From Alteromonadaceae bacterium (lineage in GTDB: Bacteria; Pseudomonadota; Gammaproteobacteria; Enterobacterales; Alteromonadaceae), in the NCBI GenBank assembly GCA_013373625.1, contig JABXHM010000008.1, positions 62,001-126,000 on the forward strand: a stretch of 64,000 bases of DNA, read 5' to 3'. Positions 27,218 through 36,811 of the stretch are shown here, one piece after another. The notes beneath the pieces are model-generated. The model did not search any database and was not told the origin of the DNA. It saw nothing but the letters and a program-made list of their open reading frames with translations. Every line of letters starts with the position of its first letter. Position 1 is the first letter of the stretch. The translations under genes and the position numbers were made by a program.

Positions 27218-28390
27218 TCAGGGGACAGTGAGAGCAACGGATATAATGCCTCCTCTGGTGGTGCCGAAATACACTTCGTTGGTTGACGTGTTTGCCCATG
27301 CCATGCTTCTCACACCACCAAAAATTACATTGCCTTCAAAGTTTTCCCACGCAAACTCGCGCCAGCTTTCACCGCTATCGAGACTGACTTCCACCACAAA
27401 CGCCTGCGGATTTTCAAAATTTTTGTTCCATCCGGCGGTGACCCAAAGATTGGGGCGGTCGGGGTGAATAAGCAGGTCAAAATAAAATCGGGATGTTGTA
27501 TTGGTTCGAACCGGTTGCCAGCTTATGCCGTTATCGATAGTCCGGATCAGACCGCCCTCGCCGGTCGCTACAAAGTCACCTTCTTTTGCGTTGACGGGCA
27601 CAATTGAGCGAATTGTTGAGGGCACAGGGAGCAGATCCTCACCGCTCACATCGATAACAGTTTCTGTTCCCTCGGTATAAGTGTCTGGCTGTGACGATAA
27701 AACATCAAATCGTCTCAGCAGTGGGTTTTCAATGGCGCCCTGACCTCCGTAAAAAAAGATTTCGGTATTATCGACAGCGTCTGCTGAAGGGATATTAATC
27801 AGTGCCCTGTAACCGCGTGCAAAACCATTCCAAAAGCCGCTGATTGCTTGCCAGGTTGTGCCAAAATCCAGTGATTCGGCAAACACCTGTGTACCCACTG
27901 CGTAGAGCTTTTGACCCGAAAAATCACTGGCTAACTGGTATAAAGGTTCCTGAGTAATCTCAGATATTTTTGCTGAGCCGCCAAAGTTATTAGCAACTGT
28001 ACTCCAGGTATTGCCCATGTCGCGACTGCGTATTAGCATCGAATTATTGCTGTTGTCAGCGCCGACAATTGCCAGCCAGTGATCGTCATCAACGATGAGA
28101 AAATCCTGTATCTGCCAGCGGTCAGGGGTAACCAGTTGCCAGCTGTCATTGCTGTGTATGTACAGACCGCCACTGGTAGCTGCCACGCTCATTAAAGACT
28201 GAGAGTCTTGCGGATCTGCATTCAGGCGGGTGATTTCATTAACGGTTAAGCCGGATAATTCACGGGAACGTATTTCTACATTAAGCTCCGTTGATGGGAT
28301 TGCAACGGGTGGCGGACTATCCTGACATGCAGTGAGCAAAACGAAAGACGTCAATGTTAAGGTAAATAATTGAAGTTTTGTATAAGACAT
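27218..28390 (-). CDS. Asp-box (BNR-like) beta-propeller lipoprotein
   Basis: The 390-residue protein has a lipoprotein signal peptide (lipobox LTAC, Cys22). Four Asp-box motifs of the S/T-x-D-x-G-x-x-W type are visible: SRDMGNTW, SLDFGTTW, TIDNGISW and SLDSGESW. This predicts a sialidase- or YCF48-like beta-propeller. No catalytic residues of a glycosidase are recognisable, so a binding or assembly role is as likely as an enzyme. It sits upstream of, and divergent from, the PhoD-like phosphatase, with 356 bp between the two starts. Specific function is unknown. Confidence 0.75.
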   Translation of the reverse strand: MSYTKLQLFTLTLTSFVLLTACQDSPPPVAIPSTELNVEIRSRELSGLTVNEITRLNADPQDSQSLMSVAATSGGLYIHSNDSWQLVTPDRWQIQDFLIVDDDHWLAIVGADNSNNSMLIRSRDMGNTWSTVANNFGGSAKISEITQEPLYQLASDFSGQKLYAVGTQVFAESLDFGTTWQAISGFWNGFARGYRALINIPSADAVDNTEIFFYGGQGAIENPLLRRFDVLSSQPDTYTEGTETVIDVSGEDLLPVPSTIRSIVPVNAKEGDFVATGEGGLIRTIDNGISWQPVRTNTTSRFYFDLLIHPDRPNLWVTAGWNKNFENPQAFVVEVSLDSGESWREFAWENFEGNVIFGGVRSMAWANTSTNEVYFGTTRGGIISVALTVP

Positions 28391-28746
28391 GGTGAAACAC
28401 TACAGACCTTTGTGACGCTAAAGAGCTCCAGTTATAGCGCATTATCTAAGGTGTTTTGATACGCAGAGTCCGAAAAATGCAACTATTCATCCGGATTATT
28501 TGTTGTAATGAAAAGCGGGCTGTCAACCTGAGTTCGTCGCTATCTTGTATCGTGAGCACAATGCTACGCCATGGTCCGCGAGCGCTGCAACACATAATAG
28601 AATACTCATTGTTGTCAGGTATTTAACTCTGCTGCGTTGAGACTTAAACCAGGGTTTTTAATAAATGGTGAAGTCGCCATTTAATCGTCATAAACCTTTG
28701 TTAACCTTTCATATTATCTTCTTTTTCACTTTTACTAGAGCAACTT
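28391..28746. other. Intergenic region between divergent Asp-box lipoprotein and PhoD genes
   Basis: This 356-bp stretch must hold two divergent promoters. On the plus strand TCGTCAT-AAAC (28685-28695) resembles one PhoB half-site with its spacer, and CTTTCAT (28706-28712) another, but their phase (21 bp) and the poor middle sequence make a Pho box doubtful. No ORF, RNA gene or repeat was recognised. Confidence 0.4.
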
Positions 28747-30438
28747 ATGGACCGTAGGCAATTTATAAAATTCACTTCAGCAGCGGGAAGCAGCCTGCTT
28801 ATCAGTACTGGTTTGGCCGGCTGTACTGCCAACCAGTCGCTATCATCTGATAAGGTACATTTCACGCACGGCGTGGCCAGTGGCGATCCACTTGCTTACG
28901 CCGTCATTATCTGGACTCGTGCTGTGCCAAGTGGTGTGAACTCAGCGACAATACGCTGGGAACTGGCAACAGACAGTAGCTTTTCCACTATCGTGGCCAG
29001 CGGCGATACAAAAGCAGAAAAGACCCGGGACTTTACTGTTAAAGTTGATGTTCAGGGCTTACAACCGGCTACGCGCTATTTTTACCGTTTTCGTACAGCT
29101 GGCCAGTTATCTGTAACCGGTGAAACACTGACATTACCTGTTGGTCATGTGGACAGCGTCAATCTTGGCGTTTTCTCGTGTTCCAACTACCCGGCTGGCT
29201 ATTTTACGCCGTATCAGCTGGCTGCTGATGACGCCAGCATTGACTATGTTTTGCATTTGGGTGACTACATTTATGAATACTCCAGTACTGGCTACGCCAC
29301 TGAACATGCTCAAGAAATTGGCCGTACGTTAGCCGTTGATAATGAAAATGAAATTTACACACTCACCGATTACCGAAATCGCTACGCGAAATATCGCACG
29401 GACAATGGGTTATTAGCGCTACACCAGCGCAAACCATTTATTGTTGTGTGGGATGACCATGAAATTGCCAACGATACCTATAAAGATGGCGCCCAAAATC
29501 ATACCGCTGATGAGGGGGATTTTTATGTCCGCAAGGCAGCGGCTATTCAGGCTTACTTTGAGTGGTTGCCTATTCGTCCGCCGTTAGGTGAAAGCCAGCC
29601 GCAGATTTATCGTCAGTTCCAGTTTGGTGATCTGATTAACCTGTACATGCTTGATACCCGCGTGATCGGGCGAGATAAGCAACTCAACTACAAAGATTAT
29701 CGTGATGCTCAAAGCGGCAATTTTGATACCGACAGGTTTAAGGCGGATTTACTGAATCCAAATCGTTCAATTATGGGTAAAGCACAAGCTGACTGGTTTA
29801 TTGAAGCATTAGCGTTATCGCAAAATAAGGCACAATGGCAAGTGATTGGTCAACAACTGCTCATGGCCAGAATGTTTTTTCCCAGCGAAGTCTTTACCGG
29901 TGTGCCGCGTAACGAAATCGCGGCGAATATTCAGCGTTTGGCCGATTTACAACGACGCCAGCAAGCTGGCGAAATCCTTTCTGCGAAAGATACTCAGTCT
30001 CTGCAATCAAAGATGGCTTATAACCTTGATGCGTGGGATGGTTATCCCATTGAGCGGGAGCGTGTTGTAAACGCTTTTTCTGCCTGTGATAAACCAGTGA
30101 TTGCATTAGCAGGTGATACGCACAACGCCTGGCATAATTTGCTTACAACTCAGGAGGGCCAGGTGGCTGCAGTTGAATTAGGCGTATCCAGTGTGTCGTC
30201 GCCCGGCATGGAAGGGTATTTGCAAATGAATGCGGAGGTGGCTGAGCAGGTCGCTCAAGATTTACCTGATCTGATTACCGATCTTCAATACTGCAATATG
30301 CACCAAAGGGGTTATCTGACGGTGAACTTTACACCGCAAAAAGCCATTGCAACCTGGGTATTTGTTGACACTGTTATGCAAGCTCAGGCTAATGTTGCCG
30401 CAACGCACCAGATTGAAATATCCCCCGACGCTATTTAG
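28747..30438 (+). CDS. phoD: PhoD-type alkaline phosphatase/phosphodiesterase, Tat-exported
   Basis: The 563-residue protein begins with a twin-arginine signal (DRRQFIKFT) that also contains a lipobox-like LAGC (Cys26), so it may be a Tat-exported lipoprotein. A PhoD N-terminal beta-sandwich follows (FTHGVASGDPLAYAVIIWTR). The catalytic domain has FSCSNYPAGYF with the cysteine that binds iron in B. subtilis PhoD, HLGDYIYEY, VWDDHEIANDTYKDG and ALAGDTHNAWHN. All metal-site motifs look intact. PhoD releases phosphate from phosphate esters outside the cytoplasm. It converges on a TonB-dependent receptor that has a strong Pho-box-like site, and shares a terminator with it. Regulation of phoD itself by PhoB is not clear from the sequence. 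Confidence 0.92.
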   Translation: MDRRQFIKFTSAAGSSLLISTGLAGCTANQSLSSDKVHFTHGVASGDPLAYAVIIWTRAVPSGVNSATIRWELATDSSFSTIVASGDTKAEKTRDFTVKVDVQGLQPATRYFYRFRTAGQLSVTGETLTLPVGHVDSVNLGVFSCSNYPAGYFTPYQLAADDASIDYVLHLGDYIYEYSSTGYATEHAQEIGRTLAVDNENEIYTLTDYRNRYAKYRTDNGLLALHQRKPFIVVWDDHEIANDTYKDGAQNHTADEGDFYVRKAAAIQAYFEWLPIRPPLGESQPQIYRQFQFGDLINLYMLDTRVIGRDKQLNYKDYRDAQSGNFDTDRFKADLLNPNRSIMGKAQADWFIEALALSQNKAQWQVIGQQLLMARMFFPSEVFTGVPRNEIAANIQRLADLQRRQQAGEILSAKDTQSLQSKMAYNLDAWDGYPIERERVVNAFSACDKPVIALAGDTHNAWHNLLTTQEGQVAAVELGVSSVSSPGMEGYLQMNAEVAEQVAQDLPDLITDLQYCNMHQRGYLTVNFTPQKAIATWVFVDTVMQAQANVAATHQIEISPDAI

Positions 30439-30530
30439 CCTGTAGATGTTTGTGCTGGCGAAGGTATTGCGGCGCCAGCGCAATTTGAGGCTGGTTGGCT
30501 AGCCGTTATTGATTCGACTGATATTAATTA

Positions 30531-30570
30531 AAAAAAGCCCGGTACTTCGTTTTGAAGGCCGGGCTTTTTT
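30531..30570. terminator. Bidirectional terminator between phoD and the second TonB-dependent receptor
   Basis: GCCCGG (30537-30542) pairs with CCGGGC (30559-30564). An inner CTTC/GAAG stem is possible. An A run precedes and a T run follows, so it can act on both strands. Confidence 0.9.
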
Positions 30571-30596
30571 ATCGGTGTCTATGCCTGTCGGGGTAA

Positions 30597-32966
30597 TTAA
30601 AAGTTGGCGTAAAAACGAACCCCAATGATTTGCGGCATACCTCGAACATTAGTCGGGATACCGATACCGCCACCGGTGTTGCCCGCATCAATAAGGTAAT
30701 CTTCATCGAATAAGTTGTTGGCATACACTTCATAAGCATAGAGTGAGTTCTGTGCCTGAAGTTTAATGGCAATATCGGTAAGTGAATAAGCGTCCTGAGA
30801 GGAGCCGGGGTAGTTACTACTTTCAAAGAAAACTTCTGACTGATAGGTGGTCGTCCAGTTGAAGCTTAATGCCCAGTTGTCGATATCAAAGCGCTTATAA
30901 ATATTAAGCGCAGTGCTCACATCCGGCGCCAGGCGGAACTTATTGCCACCATACTGAAACTCGCTGCCATCGGCAGTTTCGTCAGCAAATCTGGCATCAA
31001 GTAAACCCAGAGAGGCCATCACACGGAAACTGTCATCGGGATGGTAGGTTGCCGTTGCTTCAAAGCCAGACATGGTCGAGTCACCGACCGTTACTGTGTA
31101 AGACTGCAGGGTTTCAATGTCAGTGTAGGATTGCTGGTAATCGCTATACTGGTAGGTAAATAACGCACTGCTGACGGTAAAATTGCGGTTTTGGTATTTT
31201 AAGCCGACGTCGAAACTATCGACGGTTTCAGCTTTAGTGATGGTCACACTGCTATCGCTATTTACATTGACTACCGGCGAACGTCGTCCCTGGGCATAGT
31301 TAGCGTAGAGGTTCCAGTTGTCGCTGACATCGTAACTAATGGCTACCCGTGGCAAGGTATCACTGAAATCTCCCTCACCGGAAAACGTAAATTCGCCGGC
31401 GGCCGTTGTGTAGGTGTTTGTGGAGGATCTCGACTCGTCAATATAGCGCAGACCTGCCGTCAGGTTCAGCTCAGGTGTAATATAATATGAAGCCTCCGCG
31501 ACATAAGAAACGATATCCAGCGACGCCTCAAAAATGTAGGGGCCCTGCAGTAAAATGGCATCAAAGTCAGGGTTTGAAATTGGCGATCCGTCTGCATTGA
31601 ACAGTGAACTTACTAAAATTTCGCGCAATGCCTGAATTTCTTCCAATGTGGCATCGGTAGCAATGTTTTGGTTAAGTGGAATGGATGAGCCTTGTTCCAA
31701 CGATGCTTTTACTGCATCAAAGGTGCCGCGGACCCAGGGGTCGACCATGGCAGTATAAGGCATAATCGAGTCATCCTGACTCATCGATGCGCCAATGAAG
31801 CCAGCAAAACGGTCTAAATCATCGTAAACAAAACGTACAGAAGCGCCTTTTAACTTAGCGTCATTATCAAAATAAGCATCCTGTATACGCAGTGCTGAAC
31901 CATCTGCATCGAATCCTTCTGATACTTCAACGTCTTTATAATAGGCGTCAGCGCGCAGCGTATAAAAATCACTGAGATTGTAGGTGGCAGTAAGATCATA
32001 TGACTGCAGGGTTCGCTCGATACCCAGCTCATCCCCCATACTGAACTCTGCGGCGGTATAAGGGCTGGTATCGCCGCCTTTAGGGGCGATTGAACCTGAC
32101 TTAAAAGCTATGCCAGGCTGATCATTGTATTCAAGAGAAGCCCGGCCAATCAGTTCCAGTTTATCGATTTGTGAACGCCAGGTAGCTCGAATTGCTTGCA
32201 CCGATGTACCTTGCAAGTCTTCGCTGCTGCATTTCACTGCGTTGCCATTATGATCATAGGTATCAGCATTGCCATAATAAGCGTTATCGGTACACGCCTG
32301 GTTTTCTACGATGCCATCCATTTCGCGATACAAACCGGCAACACGAAATGCGTTGTTGCTGTTAACCTGACGGTTAAACATAAATTCGGCTTCCTGGCCG
32401 TCTTCGCTGTTATAACCTAACTGTATTCTGGCTGTATTTTCATATTCGGGCAGTGCTGAATGGATACTCATCGCGCCATTAGCTGCCGCGACGCCAAACA
32501 GGGTAGGCTGTGGACCTTTGAGCACCTCCACGCGGTTTATGTCGTATAACGCCACACTGGCAACGGTTTTTTTGCTGATATCAAAACCGTCCTGGTATAC
32601 CGATATACGCGGTGTGGCAGACACCGATGAAACATCGTCAGTGACCCCACGAATACTAAAAGAGGGCAAGCTAACAGCCTGTTCCTGAATTTGTACGTTC
32701 GGTAATACCCTTGCAAGTTGATCTAACTGCATGGTATTTGTGCGTTTCAGATAATCACCTGAGATGACATCCATAGTCACAGGCACTTCCATAAGAGATT
32801 GCTCTCGCATTTGTGCGGTGACGGTTATCTCCTCAATGTAGTGACCATTATTGGTTTGCTCTGTCGCGTCGTCAGGTGTTGCCTGATCTTGCGCCCAGAC
32901 CGGAGAAAAAGCTGTTGAGCAGGCGCTCAATATGGCGCTTGCCAGCACCGTACGGGAAAAATTCAT
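30597..32966 (-). CDS. TonB-dependent outer-membrane receptor, probably Pho-regulated
   Basis: The 789-residue protein has a signal peptide (cleavage near PVWAQDQ), a TonB-box-like YIEEITVTAQ at about residues 43-52, and a plug domain with LDQLARVLPNVQI, SFSIRGV and VEVLKGPQPTLFGVAAANGAM. A beta-barrel follows with the typical late motif YANYAQGRRSP and a C-terminal Phe (IGVRFYANF). The protein resembles the iron-complex/nutrient receptor class, but no substrate can be read. A triple Pho-box-like element lies about 100 bp upstream and a PhoD phosphatase is its convergent neighbour, so uptake of a phosphorylated compound is the best guess. Confidence 0.93.
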   Translation of the reverse strand: MNFSRTVLASAILSACSTAFSPVWAQDQATPDDATEQTNNGHYIEEITVTAQMREQSLMEVPVTMDVISGDYLKRTNTMQLDQLARVLPNVQIQEQAVSLPSFSIRGVTDDVSSVSATPRISVYQDGFDISKKTVASVALYDINRVEVLKGPQPTLFGVAAANGAMSIHSALPEYENTARIQLGYNSEDGQEAEFMFNRQVNSNNAFRVAGLYREMDGIVENQACTDNAYYGNADTYDHNGNAVKCSSEDLQGTSVQAIRATWRSQIDKLELIGRASLEYNDQPGIAFKSGSIAPKGGDTSPYTAAEFSMGDELGIERTLQSYDLTATYNLSDFYTLRADAYYKDVEVSEGFDADGSALRIQDAYFDNDAKLKGASVRFVYDDLDRFAGFIGASMSQDDSIMPYTAMVDPWVRGTFDAVKASLEQGSSIPLNQNIATDATLEEIQALREILVSSLFNADGSPISNPDFDAILLQGPYIFEASLDIVSYVAEASYYITPELNLTAGLRYIDESRSSTNTYTTAAGEFTFSGEGDFSDTLPRVAISYDVSDNWNLYANYAQGRRSPVVNVNSDSSVTITKAETVDSFDVGLKYQNRNFTVSSALFTYQYSDYQQSYTDIETLQSYTVTVGDSTMSGFEATATYHPDDSFRVMASLGLLDARFADETADGSEFQYGGNKFRLAPDVSTALNIYKRFDIDNWALSFNWTTTYQSEVFFESSNYPGSSQDAYSLTDIAIKLQAQNSLYAYEVYANNLFDEDYLIDAGNTGGGIGIPTNVRGMPQIIGVRFYANF

Positions 32967-33068
32967 TTAGTATGTCCTTGAAAAGATGTGAACGCACATG
33001 CAGGCGTTACACAATTGAAAATTCAGGCGTAAATTACTGGAATTTAAAGACAATTTAATGAATCAATA

Positions 33069-33097
33069 GTGACAGTCAGGTAACACTATTGTGACGG
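33069..33097 (-). promoter_or_regulatory. Putative triple-half-site PhoB box upstream of the second TonB-dependent receptor
   Basis: Read on the minus strand, CCGTCAC (33097-33091), spacer AATA, GTGTTAC (33086-33080), spacer CTGA, CTGTCAC (33075-33069) give three heptamers in perfect 11-bp phase. Ten bp further on lies TTAAAT, a possible -10 element (4/6). This is the strongest Pho-box-like match in the window. Confidence 0.68.
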
Positions 33098-33227
33098 TTG
33101 GGGTCACAAGAACACGTCACATATGGCGTTAGGTGTGGGGTGAAGCCATTGTGAGTGAGGGATTAGCCGGTGTTTTTCGGTGTATTAAGTGGTATCAGAG
33201 TGTATCTGCGAAATGGGGCAGGGTGAA

Positions 33228-33258
33228 AATAAAAAAGGCTGTCATAATGACAGCCTTT
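33228..33258 (-). terminator. Terminator of the chemoreceptor gene
   Basis: AAAGGCTGTCA (33234-33244), loop TAA, TGACAGCCTTT (33248-33258) form an 11-bp stem. On the minus strand it is followed by a T-rich tract. Confidence 0.88.
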
Positions 33259-33311
33259 CATTTGTATTGAGTGTGATAGCAAACCAAACTTTTGATTTGC
33301 TGCGCGTCCGT

Positions 33312-35336
33312 CTACACCTTAAATTGTCTGATTGAACTTTGCAGCTCTTCGGCCAGTCTGGCTACTTCTTCACTGGACTCAGACGTTTGTTGTGCACCAA
33401 TGGTGGTTTCTTCAGCGATACCAACAATGGTCTCCAGTTTCTCACTGATATCCTGTGATACCAGATTTTGCTCTTTAGCCGATTGTTCAATCTGGCTGCT
33501 CACGTCATGGGCGCGTCTGACAGCATCAGAAATAATATCCAGCGCCTGCGTTGCAAGCACGGTTTGTTCAACGCACTTAGCGGTTTGCTCTTTACCCTGG
33601 TCCATGACCGACACGGCCTTTTCTGCACCTTCTTGCAGTACTTCAATCATCGCGTTGATTTCCTGCGTAGACTCCTGAGTACGGCTGGCCAATGTGCGAA
33701 CTTCATCGGCAACGACGGCAAAGCCCCGACCTTGTTCGCCGGCCCGAGCCGCTTCTATGGCCGCATTCAATGCCAGTAAGTTGGTTTGGTCGGCAATGCC
33801 ACGGATAACATCCAAAATGCTACCGATGCTAGCACTGTCCTGGTTTAATTTATGGATAACCTGGGCCGCTTCGTCTACGTCACGGGCAAGCACTTCAATA
33901 ATGGCCTTGTTTTCCAGAGAAATATCACGAACTTTATTAGACTCGTGGTCAGCGTTACGAATTTCGAGCAGTGTGTTTTCCGCATTTTGCGTGACCATTT
34001 GCGACGTTGAATGCATCTCAGTGGTCGCCGTTGCTACATGAGCAATTTGTGCTTTTTGATCCTGAATAGACTTAGTGGTTTGCGTGGTTACCGCTGAGGT
34101 TTCTTCCGACGCTGCTGCCAATTGCTCAGCACGAACATTGATGCCGCGAATAAGTTCTTTCAGACTACCAATCAGTTTGTTACAGTTTTTCGCCAGTTGA
34201 CCAAACTCATCTTTCTTGGAGTCATCGAGATAATGGGTCAGATCGCCGGAAGAGGCGACATTAAGAAGCTCGTTAACTTTAGCCAGAGGCACAGTGATTG
34301 CGTTAACGGTTTTATACCCGGTAAACAGCGCCACTATTAACGACACAAGTACGATGACTAATACCAGTGTGGTACCAAAGCTGACACTGCTGGTGACTTG
34401 TTGCTCGAGTGTTTTAACTTTAGCATCAGTGAGCTGCAGCAATGCTTCGAGCTCGGCTACCGCTTGTGCGGCCATATCTTCTGATGCTGACAACGCTTGC
34501 TCAGCCTGATTCCGAAGTTTCAAACGAGACACGTGTAACTGAACTACACCATCGCTGCCGGTGACCGCATCAATTGCTCCTTGAACCAGTGTTTCAACTT
34601 CACTAAGTGTACCGGAGCTATCTTGTCCATTGGCCGCCGCCATCAACGCATCGAGCTGCTCGTTGATAGCATCTACGGCAAATTTTACTTCGTTGCCCAG
34701 TGTGTCGGCACGCACCAGTGTTTGCGTTTTAATGTAGTCAGAGGTGACCGTGATAAGCGTTAACAGACGTGTTTCGAGTTCACCACCCAACTCGGATGCG
34801 CGACGCAGGTTACTATTACTTGCTACTGCATCCAAATCGCTAAAATCGAGTAGGTAAGTCGATGCATCATCTGCGTTGTCCTCAACGTCCATCAGTCGGT
34901 TCTCTACGTCGTTGCGGCGGGCGAGATACTGATTGTGGTTTTGATACAGACTGGTGACGGTGGTTAAATAGTCTTTAGAGATGCCATTAACGCTCTTTAC
35001 TGCAGCGCTTAACTGAGGGTCATCTTTAACCGTTACCGCTAACGACTCGTAGGCGTTGTTAAATTCCTGACTGGCCGCTTCAAAACTGGCTTGTTTTTCT
35101 TTTACGGTGGCAATTTCGTCAGAAACGAAGGCTTCAAAAGTGAGTCGGCCCATATTCAAAAAAGACGCTTTTAAAGTGTTACTGCCTATCACTGTTGGTA
35201 CGGCGACAGTATTGACTTCGCCAACGTCATGTTGCACTGAGCGAAGGCTGCCGAGTGATACCAGACTAATAATGACCAGTAGCGCGCTTATAGTGACAAA
35301 GCCGAGTATAATTCTCGCTTTAACTGTTAGATTCAT
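33312..35336 (-). CDS. Methyl-accepting chemotaxis protein
   Basis: From the second of two adjacent ATGs (35336; five nt after AGGAG) the protein has 674 residues. It has a first membrane helix ([20 protein letters not shown]), a long helical periplasmic sensor of about 280 residues, a second helix ([19 protein letters not shown]), a HAMP domain and a cytoplasmic signalling domain. The signalling tip is [34 protein letters not shown], given here only to mark the conserved hairpin. The ligand domain is of the four-helix-bundle type without a recognisable PAS or Cache fold. No CheR-binding pentapeptide ends the protein. No other chemotaxis genes are nearby, so it feeds the general pathway; the ligand is unknown. 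Confidence 0.94.
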   Translation of the reverse strand: MNLTVKARIILGFVTISALLVIISLVSLGSLRSVQHDVGEVNTVAVPTVIGSNTLKASFLNMGRLTFEAFVSDEIATVKEKQASFEAASQEFNNAYESLAVTVKDDPQLSAAVKSVNGISKDYLTTVTSLYQNHNQYLARRNDVENRLMDVEDNADDASTYLLDFSDLDAVASNSNLRRASELGGELETRLLTLITVTSDYIKTQTLVRADTLGNEVKFAVDAINEQLDALMAAANGQDSSGTLSEVETLVQGAIDAVTGSDGVVQLHVSRLKLRNQAEQALSASEDMAAQAVAELEALLQLTDAKVKTLEQQVTSSVSFGTTLVLVIVLVSLIVALFTGYKTVNAITVPLAKVNELLNVASSGDLTHYLDDSKKDEFGQLAKNCNKLIGSLKELIRGINVRAEQLAAASEETSAVTTQTTKSIQDQKAQIAHVATATTEMHSTSQMVTQNAENTLLEIRNADHESNKVRDISLENKAIIEVLARDVDEAAQVIHKLNQDSASIGSILDVIRGIADQTNLLALNAAIEAARAGEQGRGFAVVADEVRTLASRTQESTQEINAMIEVLQEGAEKAVSVMDQGKEQTAKCVEQTVLATQALDIISDAVRRAHDVSSQIEQSAKEQNLVSQDISEKLETIVGIAEETTIGAQQTSESSEEVARLAEELQSSIRQFKV

Positions 35337-35602
35337 CATAACTCCTGGAGCAATCTTATAGTTTTTCGTTTGCCAAACAAAGTTGAACGCTACCTGTTCG
35401 GGTGTCTGGTTCTTGCATTATTGCAACACACATAACCTTCTCTCTACGCGAAACTCGTTCGTTCACAATATACAGCTTAGAGAAATTGTACTGCATCTTC
35501 CATTTATACCAATCTTTTAAAGTTGATACAAAAGTATTAGAAACTTTCTGTCTTTATACAAGGAAAGAGCATGGCTTTGTATCGGAAGATACAACAAAAA
35601 GT

Positions 35603-36409
35603 TTATGCTTTAATTGAAATTGTTTGCCTTGAGTCTTTGCACCAGGCTGTAAGTGAATTGCCCCAAACATATCCGGTATCCAGTGCTAAAAACTGAGGGG
35701 AATCCGTTTTACCTAAAAGCGCCGCCCAATGACCAAATATAATAGTGTGTGAGGCCGGAAGTTTTGTATTATCCACATTAAACCAGGGCTCAAGAGATGG
35801 AGGCGCATCGCCGGGTGCACATTTAGCGGTTAAGTTGAGTTCTTTACCCTTACGAATGAAGCGCATCCGGGTGGTTGCGTTAATTATAAAGCGCTGGCGC
35901 TTGATACCGGTGAGTTTCTCCTGCCATTTTTCCGGACCATCACCATACATGTTTTCCAGTAGTTGCAGCCAATTGTCACTGCGTAGTTGCGCGCTAATTT
36001 CATTGCTCAGGGACAGTAATTGCTCAACTGACCAGCCAGGGTAAAGACCGGCATGAACCATGGTGTGATGCTCGTCGATGCTCATTGCCAGCGGCCATTG
36101 CCGGTACCAGTCAATAATGTCTGCAAGACCGGGCGAGTTTAATAGCGGTTGCAGGTTATCTTTGCGCTTGGCTTTCTTTATGCCCTGAGTAACCGCTAAA
36201 AAATGCAGATCGTGGTTTCCCAATACACATTGAAAGCTCGAGCCTAAATCACGTAATAGCTCAATGGTGCTCAGAGAGTCCTCACCCCGGGCGATCAAAT
36301 CACCAACCGTGTAGAGGGTATCCTTGGTTGGGTCGAAAGCCACTGTATTGAGTAGTTTGCGAAGTCCGGAATAACAACCCTGAATATCGCCGACGATATA
36401 AGCAGCCAT
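35603..36409 (-). CDS. apaH: Symmetrical bis(5'-nucleosyl)-tetraphosphatase
   Basis: The 268-residue metallophosphatase has the family motifs YIVGDIQGCYSGL, YTVGDLIARGEDS and VLGNHDLHFLAV, and the later IFGHWAALLG. It cleaves Ap4A symmetrically to two ADP and also removes Np4 caps from RNA in E. coli. It is the last gene of the lptD-surA-pdxA-rsmA-apaG-apaH cluster, starting 3 nt after apaG. The 260 bp downstream to the chemoreceptor promoter show no clear terminator. Confidence 0.96.
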   Translation of the reverse strand: MAAYIVGDIQGCYSGLRKLLNTVAFDPTKDTLYTVGDLIARGEDSLSTIELLRDLGSSFQCVLGNHDLHFLAVTQGIKKAKRKDNLQPLLNSPGLADIIDWYRQWPLAMSIDEHHTMVHAGLYPGWSVEQLLSLSNEISAQLRSDNWLQLLENMYGDGPEKWQEKLTGIKRQRFIINATTRMRFIRKGKELNLTAKCAPGDAPPSLEPWFNVDNTKLPASHTIIFGHWAALLGKTDSPQFLALDTGYVWGNSLTAWCKDSRQTISIKA

Positions 36410-36412
36410 AAA

Positions 36413-36811
36413 TTAATTAATAATATTGGGCAAGGCGAGCCTGAAAGGGGCGATGGGCACTCTGAAGGTTTCACCATCAGCCGATGTCATATCGTAATAG
36501 CCCTGCATAGTGCCTACTTCGGTATCAATCACTGAGCCACTGGTATACTGAAAACTATCACCGGGCCTGATAGTGGGCTTTTTACCCACGACACCTTCAC
36601 CACTCACCTCGGTTTGTTTACCATTAGCATCCGTGACCAGCCAGTAGCGATGGGTTAATTTAACGTCGAAAGCATTATTATTAATCACGGTAATCTGATA
36701 AGCAAAAGCGAACTTTTCGCTGTCTGAGGGCAGATGCTCGGGGAGATGTCGGGTGACGACTTTTACCGTCACCAGTTCTGCCGGATTATGTTCAGTTTTC
36801 GATGCTGTCAT
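36413..36811 (-). CDS. apaG: ApaG (CorD) family protein
   Basis: The start at 36811 gives 132 residues; an ATG two codons earlier (36817) and a longer frame are less likely because of ribosome-site spacing. The fibronectin-like fold is recognised by [39 protein letters not shown] and GTMQGYYDM. ApaG binds divalent metal in related proteins and has no proven enzyme activity. The coding region overlaps the end of rsmA by about 20 nt, so the two are probably translationally coupled. Confidence 0.93.
   Translation of the reverse strand: MTASKTEHNPAELVTVKVVTRHLPEHLPSDSEKFAFAYQITVINNNAFDVKLTHRYWLVTDANGKQTEVSGEGVVGKKPTIRPGDSFQYTSGSVIDTEVGTMQGYYDMTSADGETFRVPIAPFRLALPNIIN

Larger units (their letters stand above)
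32967..33311. other. Intergenic region upstream of the second TonB-dependent receptor
   Basis: This 345-bp stretch contains the Pho-box-like element (33069-33097) and the terminator of the chemoreceptor gene (33228-33258), both listed separately. Between them, 33098-33227 shows no ORF or RNA gene that I can support. Confidence 0.6.

Noticed and set aside
28685-28713. Pho box before phoD
   Set aside because: Half-sites TCGTCAT and CTTTCAT are 21 bp apart, not 22, and the middle heptamer matches poorly. I could not support it at the level of the other three.
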